Of a stretch of DNA of 50,154 nucleotides, positions 44,122-50,154 are shown piece by piece. Each line of letters begins with the position of its first letter. Position 1 is the stretch's first letter. The position numbers and the translations under genes were made by a program. The DNA is from Planctomycetota bacterium (GTDB taxonomy: Bacteria > Planctomycetota > Phycisphaerae > Sedimentisphaerales > Anaerobacaceae), in NCBI GenBank assembly GCA_025459125.1, contig JALORE010000057.1, forward strand, positions 1-50,154. The letters are read 5' to 3'. The notes under the pieces are model-generated. The model was not told the DNA's origin, ran no database searches, and worked only from the letters and a program-made list of their open reading frames with translations.

Positions 44122-44248
44122 GGGTGGCATCGTCAAGGCCGAAGGCCTTGGCGATGGTCCTGCGCCTGGGGAATGAGCCATCGCCAAGCTGCGCGTGGTG
44201 ACCCCAAACGCGGTTCATCGCGTTTGGGACCCCTTGACGATGCCACCC
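44122..44248. repeat. GGTGGCATCGTCAAG element, copy 4, with nested insertion
   Basis: 127 bp. GGGTGGCATCGTCAAGGCC and CTTGACGATGCCACCC ends are perfect inverted 16-mers. The interior GCCAAGCTGCGC is followed by a 39-nt CCCAAACGCG hairpin unit (44195-44233) before TTGACGATG. In copy 2 the flanks are joined directly, so the hairpin is an insertion. Confidence 0.9.
44195..44233. repeat. CCCAAACGCG hairpin unit nested in the larger element
   Basis: CCCAAACGCG, loop GTTCAT, CGCGTTTGGG, flanked by GTGGTGA and ACCCC. A second, imperfect copy is at 33701-33739. Confidence 0.85.
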
Positions 44249-44451
44249 ACGACGTCTTGGGACCTTGCGTTTGCCCTGCGTGCCCGGCAATGACGGCTTG
44301 CGGATCGGACACCGCCCGGATATGCTGACGGGGCCGCCGGCCCCTGGCGGAAGAACTCAGGGACAAGGCGGCAAGTCCGCAAGACGTGGGCACCGCGCGG
44401 GGATCGGATCGCCTCGTCCGCGGCCGTCGACACGCGCTTTTCGGAGACACT

Positions 44452-45882
44452 ATGACCGGGAAAAAGGAGATCGAGAGCCTCAGGCCGCAGTTGGCCCAGC
44501 GCCATCAGGAGCATTTGCTGGCGTTCTGGCCGCAACTGGACCCACGTCAGAGGCAGGAGTTGCTGGACCAGATCCGGGAACTGGACTTGGCCAAGATCGA
44601 TGAATGGGTCGAGCAGTTGGTCACCGGGACCCCCATTGCCGAGGTCGCAGCGAAGAGATTCGAGCCTGCGCCGTCCTACGGTGCCGAGCCACGTGACACC
44701 GGGCAGCGACGTAAGTACCGTAAAGCCATGGAGTTAGGTGACAAGCTAATTGCCCAGGGCAAGGTCGCAGCCTTGGTCGTGGCCGGCGGCCAGGGCGTGC
44801 GGCTGGGTTTCGAGGGACCCAAGGGGAACTTCCCGATCAGTCCGGTGCGGCAGAAGACCCTCTTTCGACTCTTCGCGGAGACGATCCAGGCGGTATCACG
44901 TCGATATGGGACGATCTGTCCCTGGTACGTGATGACCAGCCCGCTGAACCATGCACAAACGGTAGAGGTCTTCCAAAAGGAGAACTACTACGGGTTGGAC
45001 CCGCAGGACGTTTTCATCTTCCAGCAGGGGACGCTCCCGAGCTTCGGCCTGGACGGGAGAATCCTCCTGACGGACAAAGCGCAGATCGCGCGTTCGCCGG
45101 ACGGTCACGGCGGTTGTATCCGGGCCCTGGCCCGCAGCGGTGCCCTGGCGGACATGAAGAAACGGGGCATCGACTACATCAGCTATTGGCAGGTGGACAA
45201 CCCGCTCGTCCGGCTGTTCGACCCGCTCTTTATCGGCTTGCACGCCTTGGACGGGGCCGAGATGTCCTCGAAGGCCGTCATCAAGAATGCTCCCAAGGAG
45301 AAGGTGGGCAACTTCTGCCGGATTGAGGGACGCGTGAATGTGATCGAGTACAGCGACCTGCCGGACGAGTTGGCCGAGAAGCGGCGCCCGGACGGCACCC
45401 TGGTCTTCGAGTTGGGCAGTATCGCGATCCACATCATCAATACCGAGTTGGTGGAGAGACTCAACGCCCAAGCGTACTCGCTGCCGCTGCACCGGGCGGT
45501 CAAGAAGATCCCCTATATCGATCCACAGGGGCACCGTGTCCAGCCGAAGGAGCCGAACGGCGTCAAGCTGGAATCGTTTATCTTTGACGCCCTGCCCCTG
45601 GCGCGGGAGTCCATCATCCTCGAAATCGTCCGGAGCGAGCAGTTCGCCCCTACGAAGAACGCCGAGGGGGACGACAGCGTCCGGACGACGCGTGCGATGA
45701 TGGTCGAGCGCGCCGCCGCCTGGCTGGAATCGGCCGGCGTTCAAGTCCCCCGCCAACCCGACGGCTCCGCCGATTGCCTCCTCGAAATCGCCCCGAGCTT
45801 CGCTCTGGACCCGGCGGATGTCGCGGCGAAACGTCATGTCGTCCCGGAACTGCAGCCCGGCGACCAACTATACCTGCAGTAG
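44452..45882 (+). CDS. UDP-sugar pyrophosphorylase of the UAP1/UDPGP type
   Basis: 476 residues. It likely makes UDP-GlcNAc or UDP-glucose from UTP and the sugar 1-phosphate. The nucleotide-binding loop is intact: AGGQGVRLG (111-119) then GPKGNFPI, followed by YVMTSPLNHAQTVEVFQ, FIFQQGTLPSF, GGCIRAL, YWQVDNPLVRLFDP, and KLESFIFDAL. Full length and pattern favour the eukaryote-like UAP1/AGX group found in planctomycetes over bacterial GalU. Start ATG 44452, with GGAG 6 nt upstream. Neighbours are unrelated, so it is probably transcribed alone. Confidence 0.92.
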   Translation: MTGKKEIESLRPQLAQRHQEHLLAFWPQLDPRQRQELLDQIRELDLAKIDEWVEQLVTGTPIAEVAAKRFEPAPSYGAEPRDTGQRRKYRKAMELGDKLIAQGKVAALVVAGGQGVRLGFEGPKGNFPISPVRQKTLFRLFAETIQAVSRRYGTICPWYVMTSPLNHAQTVEVFQKENYYGLDPQDVFIFQQGTLPSFGLDGRILLTDKAQIARSPDGHGGCIRALARSGALADMKKRGIDYISYWQVDNPLVRLFDPLFIGLHALDGAEMSSKAVIKNAPKEKVGNFCRIEGRVNVIEYSDLPDELAEKRRPDGTLVFELGSIAIHIINTELVERLNAQAYSLPLHRAVKKIPYIDPQGHRVQPKEPNGVKLESFIFDALPLARESIILEIVRSEQFAPTKNAEGDDSVRTTRAMMVERAAAWLESAGVQVPRQPDGSADCLLEIAPSFALDPADVAAKRHVVPELQPGDQLYLQ

Positions 45883-45897
45883 GCCCCCTCTTCTCTG

Positions 45898-45988
45898 GTC
45901 ATCCGGAGGCGAAGCCGAAGGATCTGGCCACCGAAAAAGAGGTTTCTCTCGTTCGCGGCCCAGATGCTTCGCTTCGGTCAGTATGACG
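45898..45988. repeat. GTCATCC-type element, copy 2
   Basis: Starts GTCATCCGGAGGCGAAGCCG and ends with GTATGAC; it shares GAAGGATCTGG and GAGGTTTCTCTCG with copy 1. It lies 16 nt after the UAP1-type gene. Confidence 0.75.
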
Positions 45989-46075
45989 AATAGACAACAG
46001 GCTCCCACGAAAGGTAGTCGCATACGTTCCAGGGGAGTGGAAACAACGCTCTGGCTGGCGTGGACGGCAAACGTT

Positions 46076-46384
46076 ATGATCTCAGCCGTGGCGGGAACGC
46101 GAACATACTACGTCTATACTCTGGCGAACAAATCCGGCACTCTCTGCACCGGAGTCACCGGGATGATTCGGGGACGCGTCTGGCAGCACAAGACTAAGCA
46201 GGTGGAGGGCTTCACGAAGAAGTACAACATCGACAGACTGGTCTTCTATGAGGCCTTTACCGACGTGCGGTCTGCAATCGCCAGAGAGAAACAGATCAAG
46301 GGCTGGGTCCGGCGCAAGAAGCTGGAGCTCATCGTCTCGCTGAACCCCGAATGGCACGACTTGAGCGATGGGTCGTACGGCTGA
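46076..46384 (+). CDS. GIY-YIG domain protein (YhbQ/UPF0213 type)
   Basis: 102 residues. The fold is clear from YYVYTLANKSGTLCTGVTGMIRGRVWQHKTKQVEGFTKKYNIDRLVFYEAFTDV, AIAREKQIKGWVRRKKLELI and NPEWHDLSDG. In usual members the second motif is YTGVT or YIGVT; here the Tyr is Cys (LCTGVT), which removes one of the signature tyrosines. The conserved Arg/Glu positions (QIKGW, REK) are kept. Such proteins are DNA-cleavage or DNA-binding domains of unknown partner. ATG 46076 gives the normal start; an upstream frame open from 45818 is repeat-derived. Copies 2 and 3 of the GTCATCC repeat bracket the gene. Confidence 0.85.
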   Translation: MISAVAGTRTYYVYTLANKSGTLCTGVTGMIRGRVWQHKTKQVEGFTKKYNIDRLVFYEAFTDVRSAIAREKQIKGWVRRKKLELIVSLNPEWHDLSDGSYG

Positions 46385-46511
46385 AGGTGGCTCACCCCAT
46401 TCTGCAAAACCGGACATTGCGCTTGCGCCCAGGGCCGTGCTCGTCTGTCATTCTCAAGGAAGTGATACGGATTCGAGGAATATGAACTCGGATTGGTTTG
46501 CGTCCGCTCTC

Positions 46512-46601
46512 TTGTCATCCTGAGTGCAGCGAAGGATCTGGGCTGTGAGCGAGAGACACCTCCCTTTCGGTGGCCAGATCCTTCGCTGCGCTCAGGATGA
46601 G
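46512..46601. repeat. GTCATCC-type element, copy 3
   Basis: TGTCATCCTGAGTGCAGCGA and GATCCTTCGCTGCGCTCAGG form near-perfect inverted arms of about 26 nt, larger than in copies 1 and 2. Confidence 0.85.
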
Positions 46602-46682
46602 AAATCGGGATCGTGGCCTCAATCAGGACGTCGTGGCGCTAATCCGCAGTCCGTAATCCACAAGCCCAAATCCGAGATCGGA

Positions 46683-47726
46683 TCACTTGGCCGAGAACCG
46701 GTGCACCGTCAGGCTGGTGAACTTCCGGCCGGGCTCCAGAACGGTGGAGGGGAAGGCCGGCTTGTTGGGGGAGTCGGGGAAATGCTGAGTCTCCAGGCAC
46801 AGGCCCGCGTGCCGGCCATAAGCCTTTCCGCCTTTGCCGATGACTGACCCATCCAGGTAGTTGCCGGTGTAGAGCTGCATGCCGGGCTCGGTTGTGTGGA
46901 CCTCCATGACCCGTCCGCCGGCGGGCTCATGGACCCGGGCGGCCAGCTTCAAGGAATTGGCCGGCCCGCTGAGGACGAAATTGTGGTCGTAGCCGTGCTG
47001 GAGCTGGCGGATGCGGCCGCCGATCGGCCGCGGTGCGAGGAAGTCCAGGGGCGTATCGATCACACTGGCGGTGATCCCCACAGGGATCAAGCCCCGATCC
47101 ACGATGGTGAACCGGCTGGCCTCGACGGTCAGTTCATGGCGGAGGATGTCACCTGTGCCCTGTCCAGCCAGGTTCCAGTAGGTATGATTCGTGAGATTGA
47201 GGACGGTTTTCCTGTCGGTCTCGGCTTCGTAGCCGATGCGCAGGTCGTCGTCGTTGGTCAACAAGTAGGTGACGTTGCATTGGAGGTTGCCGGGGTAGCC
47301 TTCTTCGCCGTCTTGGCTCAGGTAGCTGAGCCGGACCCAGGCGCGGTCCTCGGCAGCGGTCGCTTCGAGGGTCTTCCAGACGACCTTGTCGAATCCCTTG
47401 AGGCCGCCGTGGAGGTGGTTCGGCCCGTTATTGGCGGCCAGCTTGTACTCGACGCCATCCAGGACGAAGCGGGCGTTGCCAATGCGGTTGGCGTACCGGC
47501 CGACCGTGGCTCCAAAGTAGACCCGCTGCTCAAGGTACCCGGCCAGGTTGTCGAAGCCCAGGGTGATGTCGTCCAGCTTGCCATGGCGGTCCGGGATCTC
47601 CAGAGACACCAGGGTCGCCCCGAAATTAGTGATCCGGGCCCGCAGCCCCTTGGCACTGGTCAGGGTATACAGGAAGACTTCTTGCCCATCCGGTGTTCGT
47701 CCAAACGACTCCGTGTGAAAATTCAT
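46683..47726 (-). CDS. galM: Aldose 1-epimerase
   Basis: 347 residues. It interconverts alpha and beta anomers of galactose or glucose. The active-site residues are visible: NNGPNHLHGG with His106, TNHTYWNL with His181, and the base Glu in LCLETQHFPDSPN near the C-terminus, all in the GalM order. Also typical are FGATLVSLEIPDRHG near the start and VIDTPLDF in the middle. Length is normal. ATG 47726 is preferred over the upstream frame because AAGGAGA lies 8 nt upstream. It has its own promoter candidate at 47843 and no co-directional neighbour. Confidence 0.95.
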   Translation of the reverse strand: MNFHTESFGRTPDGQEVFLYTLTSAKGLRARITNFGATLVSLEIPDRHGKLDDITLGFDNLAGYLEQRVYFGATVGRYANRIGNARFVLDGVEYKLAANNGPNHLHGGLKGFDKVVWKTLEATAAEDRAWVRLSYLSQDGEEGYPGNLQCNVTYLLTNDDDLRIGYEAETDRKTVLNLTNHTYWNLAGQGTGDILRHELTVEASRFTIVDRGLIPVGITASVIDTPLDFLAPRPIGGRIRQLQHGYDHNFVLSGPANSLKLAARVHEPAGGRVMEVHTTEPGMQLYTGNYLDGSVIGKGGKAYGRHAGLCLETQHFPDSPNKPAFPSTVLEPGRKFTSLTVHRFSAK

Positions 47727-47842
47727 GCGTCGATTCTCCTTGCCAGTCAATGGCGAATGGCAGACTTGCGATTGCCGATCGGGGCGCTGGTGCCCTTCTA
47801 TCCGTCATCCCGAGGCCGGCATCCACAAGCGGCAAAGTCGGC

Positions 47843-47871
47843 AATATACCGGCTTGGTCGCCGTCTGTCAA
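47843..47871 (-). promoter_or_regulatory. Sigma-70 promoter of galM
   Basis: Minus strand TTGACA (47871-47866), exactly 17-nt spacer, TATATT (47848-47843), about 117 nt before the galM ATG. Both boxes are close to consensus. Confidence 0.65.
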
Positions 47872-48010
47872 AAGCCTCTCTGCCGCACGGGCCGGCCACA
47901 ATGAGCAATTTGCCTACGCGCGCCCCCGCCCATGGGACCAGCAGGGCCCAGGGAGGTCCGGAACGCCTCCGGGATGGTCCTGGAGCGTCCTATAATCGCC
48001 GGAACGATGC

Positions 48011-48039
48011 TTGACGGCCGCGTCCTATCCCGGCATAAT
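48011..48039 (+). promoter_or_regulatory. Candidate promoter of the pseudopilin gene at 48261
   Basis: TTGACG (48011-48016), 17-nt spacer, CATAAT (48034-48039), about 222 nt before the start. Five of six matches in each box. Confidence 0.45.
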
Positions 48040-48260
48040 GAATATTCCGGTGGCGACCAACCGCCCTATCTGGGGGCTGAGGGCCCGAGGCGGCACAAAT
48101 GCGAGCACGTCGCAACCGGAAGGGGAACAGGGCCTCGCTCCGGCGCATCTGTATCTGCCGAGCGAGCACGGGGCCGTTCAGTGCTCGCCCGCGTCCCGAT
48201 CCGGGCCCGGTGGAGCACCGGCCGGCCGTGGATGCAGAGCGGCCGATGAGGAGCCACATC

Positions 48261-49064
48261 GTGGGCAAACGAAAAGGTTTTACGTTGATCGAACTGCTGG
48301 TGGTGATCGCCATCATCGCTTTGCTGATGTCGATTCTGATGCCGGCCCTGCAACGGGTCCGCCAGCAGGCCCGCAAGGTCACCTGCCTGGCCCAGCTCAA
48401 GCAGTGGGGCCTCTACTGGAAGATGTACTGCGACGACAACAATGGGTACTGGCTCAGCGGCGCGGGCGGCGGCAGCGGTGTCTGGTGGACCCGGCCCATG
48501 CAGGACATGTTCAATATCGGCGTCAAGATGCGGTGCTGTCCGCAGGCGACCAAGCCCATTGGCGGCCAGAGTATCCACGCCGGGATTGGCTACTGGTCCG
48601 AGCAGGCGTGGACTTCGGGCAACGGGGCCAGCGCCTGGGTCGGCAGCTACGCGCCGAATGGCTGGATGTGCAATCCCCCCTCGGGACAAACGTCGGTGTG
48701 GGGCCGTTCGCCGGCCCGAGACCACTGGCGCACGCCGAACGTGCCGGAAGCGTCGGAAGTCCCGCTGTTCTGCGATGCCTGGTGGGTCGATTTCTGGCCC
48801 CGGGCGACAGATCAACCACCCACGATCGCCGGCGGCCCGGGCGACACGCCCAACAGCAACGAGATGAACCGGGTGTGCGTGGACCGGCACAACGGCTTTT
48901 TGGGTATGCTCTTCTGCGACTGGTCGGTGCGACCGGTCGGGCTGAAGGAATTGTGGACCCTCCGATGGCACAAGGACTTCAACATCCGCGGGCCCTACAC
49001 CAAGACCGGCGGCATGCAGCCGGGTGACTGGCCCCAGTGGATGCGGCGGTACAAGGATTTTTGA
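48261..49064 (+). CDS. Pseudopilin-like protein with DWSVR..LKELWTL C-terminal motif
   Basis: 267 residues from GTG 48261, chosen because GAGGAG lies 7 nt upstream; ATG 48246 (five codons earlier) is the alternative. [24 protein letters not shown] is a prepilin start with Gly at the cleavage site. The C-terminal segment ([48 protein letters not shown]) is nearly the same as in the 7558 protein, although their middles differ. Four to five Cys in the middle (CDDNN, CCPQA). Another pseudopilin follows at 49155 after 90 nt. It belongs to the planctomycete DUF1559-like set; function unknown. Confidence 0.88.
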   Translation: MGKRKGFTLIELLVVIAIIALLMSILMPALQRVRQQARKVTCLAQLKQWGLYWKMYCDDNNGYWLSGAGGGSGVWWTRPMQDMFNIGVKMRCCPQATKPIGGQSIHAGIGYWSEQAWTSGNGASAWVGSYAPNGWMCNPPSGQTSVWGRSPARDHWRTPNVPEASEVPLFCDAWWVDFWPRATDQPPTIAGGPGDTPNSNEMNRVCVDRHNGFLGMLFCDWSVRPVGLKELWTLRWHKDFNIRGPYTKTGGMQPGDWPQWMRRYKDF

Positions 49065-49154
49065 GGCAAGTCCGCGGAGATGGTGTTGGGAACCTCCAGC
49101 GTGGTTGCGTCTCCGGGGTTTCGTGTTCCCATAATTTTGTATAGGAGCGGTATC

Positions 49155-50012
49155 GTGGTTAAGAACATGGTTAGGAAACGAACGGGATTCACGTTGATCG
49201 AGCTGTTGGTGGTGATCGCGGTGATCGCGATCCTGATGGCGATCCTGATGCCGGCGTTGCAGCGGGCGCGGGAGCAGGGCCAGCGGGCGGTGTGTCTGAG
49301 CACGCTCAAGCAACTGACCCTGGCCTGGATCATGTACGCCGACGACAACGACGACAAGCTCGTCAACGGCGAGGCCGGCTACAGCAACAACGCCAATCAT
49401 CCCCGGGAAGAGGCCTGGGCCGGCCAGTGCTGGACGAGCCAGTACAACGTGCGGGGCGGCACCCGCATGCCGCGCGAGCAGCAGATCGCCGCCATCCAAA
49501 CCGGCATCTTCTGGCAGGGCAAGTACGTGACCGAGCTCGGCGCCTTCGCCTGCCCGACCGGCATCCGCGATGAGATGCTGACCTACAATATCATGGACGG
49601 CGTCAACGGCCGGCCCCGCACCGGCACGAACAACGGCAACACGCCGGCCTCGCACAACGGCCGCAAGCTCTGGGTCAAGAACCGCAGCGACATCTTCCAG
49701 CCCTCCGAAAGACTCGTCTTCATCGACGAAGGCTGGGCCACGCCGGATAGTTTCGCGGTGCACTGGAACAGCACCTGGACTTGGTGGGATATCGCCCGCT
49801 GCCGCCACGGCGACGGTACCGACGTGTCCTTTGCCGACGGCCACGCCGAGTACCGCAAGTGGAAGGGCACCGGGACCGTCAAGTGGGGCCGCGACCACGC
49901 CGACTGGCACCAGGGCGGCTACGCGCCGCAGACCGAGGATGAGTGGGACGATCTGCGCTTCATCCACAACGGTTGCTGGGGCCAGACGCACCCGAGTTTC
50001 CCGGGACGGTAA
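49155..50012 (+). CDS. Pseudopilin-like protein (FADGHA motif)
   Basis: 285 residues from GTG 49155, supported by AGGAG 7 nt upstream; ATG 49167 is possible. [43 protein letters not shown] has Gly at the prepilin site. Downstream come [30 protein letters not shown] and, near the C-terminus, [45 protein letters not shown]. This tail links it with the 18272 protein (FADGHV motif) and with many planctomycete DUF1559-like proteins. It is the second of two neighbouring pseudopilins and ends at the terminator at 50068, so the pair is probably one operon. Confidence 0.9.
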   Translation: MVKNMVRKRTGFTLIELLVVIAVIAILMAILMPALQRAREQGQRAVCLSTLKQLTLAWIMYADDNDDKLVNGEAGYSNNANHPREEAWAGQCWTSQYNVRGGTRMPREQQIAAIQTGIFWQGKYVTELGAFACPTGIRDEMLTYNIMDGVNGRPRTGTNNGNTPASHNGRKLWVKNRSDIFQPSERLVFIDEGWATPDSFAVHWNSTWTWWDIARCRHGDGTDVSFADGHAEYRKWKGTGTVKWGRDHADWHQGGYAPQTEDEWDDLRFIHNGCWGQTHPSFPGR

Positions 50013-50067
50013 GCAACCGTCCCCTGGCGGGGCATAGCGGCCGGAACGTGAGGACATAAGACCTTCC

Positions 50068-50103
50068 GAGGGTTGGAGTGCGCTCCGACCCTCTTTTTCT
50101 TTC
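50068..50103 (+). terminator. Rho-independent terminator of the pseudopilin pair
   Basis: Stem GAGGGTTGGAG (50068-50078) / CTCCGACCCTC (50083-50093) with one G-U pair and a TGCG loop, followed by TTTTTCTTT. Strong terminator, 55 nt after the stop at 50012. Confidence 0.9.
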
Positions 50104-50154
50104 CCCGTCTGGCCTTTCGTGCTCGGCGTCTCCACGGGAATGCGCTTGGGCATG
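50104..50154. other. Short tail of the window without a gene
   Basis: No coding feature can be supported in the last 51 bases. Confidence 0.5.

Larger units (their letters stand above)
43575..44451. other. Intergenic region with AT-rich island and repeat
   Basis: An AT-rich island (about 43870-43945) holds TATAAT on the minus strand (43906-43901), a possible promoter for the pseudopilin although no -35 fits. A GGTGGCATCG element with a nested hairpin follows (44122-44248). No gene seen. Confidence 0.5.
47727..48260. other. Intergenic region holding divergent promoters
   Basis: The region separates galM (minus) from the pseudopilin at 48261 (plus). Promoter candidates are listed at 47843 and 48011. 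A TATAAT sequence also lies near 47991-47996. No gene seen. Confidence 0.6.

Noticed and set aside
24193-46601. GTCATCC elements as a CRISPR array
   Set aside because: Copies are far apart, inverted-repeat in structure and of unequal length, with no regular spacers.
48066-50153. 695-codon open frame on the minus strand
   Set aside because: It covers two clear pseudopilin genes on the opposite strand and shows only composition-driven residues.

Overview
The window looks like a GC-rich chromosomal piece from a member of the Planctomycetota, probably class Phycisphaerae. This is inference from gene content: a planctomycete-type ECF sigma factor beside a giant Ser/Thr kinase with TPR and PD40 propeller repeats, six separate pseudopilin-like proteins with a prepilin N-terminus, a Tat-exported sulfatase, a PEP-CTERM-type surface protein, a dockerin plus discoidin protein, exported PQQ-propeller proteins, and very dense small palindromic repeats. 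No rRNA, tRNA, CRISPR array, prophage or intact insertion sequence was seen.

Layout. Positions 1-7200 hold the 3' end of a secreted protein, a truncated metX remnant, the sigma factor, and a 1777-residue reading frame that joins a receptor-like kinase to what looks like a separate exported protein. Positions 7.2-16 kb hold a pseudopilin, a four-helix membrane protein, a GAF-like protein, an exported protein, a 1.4 kb stretch without a convincing gene, and a 1056-residue exported PQQ propeller with a methyltransferase-like domain in its middle. Positions 16-24.2 kb hold a PEP-CTERM protein, a frameshifted REP-associated (RAYT) transposase, a pseudopilin, an ankyrin/S41 protease, a decayed small membrane-protein gene and a sulfatase. 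Positions 24.5-38.3 kb are the housekeeping core: an orphan MNT nucleotidyltransferase, gltX, a PfkB kinase, thpR, recA, alaS, a zinc-ribbon membrane protein, hisD, an exported protein, a small coupled ORF and aconitase. Positions 38.4-50 kb hold a terpene-cyclase-fold protein, a Tat-exported DUF362 protein, a tandem pair of near-identical pseudopilins, a UAP1-type uridylyltransferase, a GIY-YIG protein, galM and two more pseudopilins.

How it fits together. The sigma factor and kinase probably form a signalling pair. gltX-pfkB and thpR-recA-alaS run in one direction with likely promoters at 24936 and perhaps 27622. The small ORF, exported protein and hisD follow aconitase on the minus strand. 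The pseudopilins are unlikely to build one pilus, since each sits in its own transcription unit.

The most striking feature is the repeat population. At least six small families are visible: (1) 90-127 bp elements ending in GGGTGGCATCGTCAAG and its complement, four copies; (2) a CCCAAACGCG hairpin of about 39 bp, one copy inserted cleanly inside a family-1 element; (3) GTAGGGGCG-type palindromes, several read in frame within the kinase gene; (4) GTCATCCTGAG-type inverted repeats, two of which bracket the GIY-YIG gene; (5) GTCA-CCCGCGC type elements; (6) a GTTTGTAGTG hairpin. They have extended or inserted into the coding sequences of the kinase, sulfatase and hisD. A broken RAYT gene lies at 16.9-17.6 kb next to its own short hairpin.
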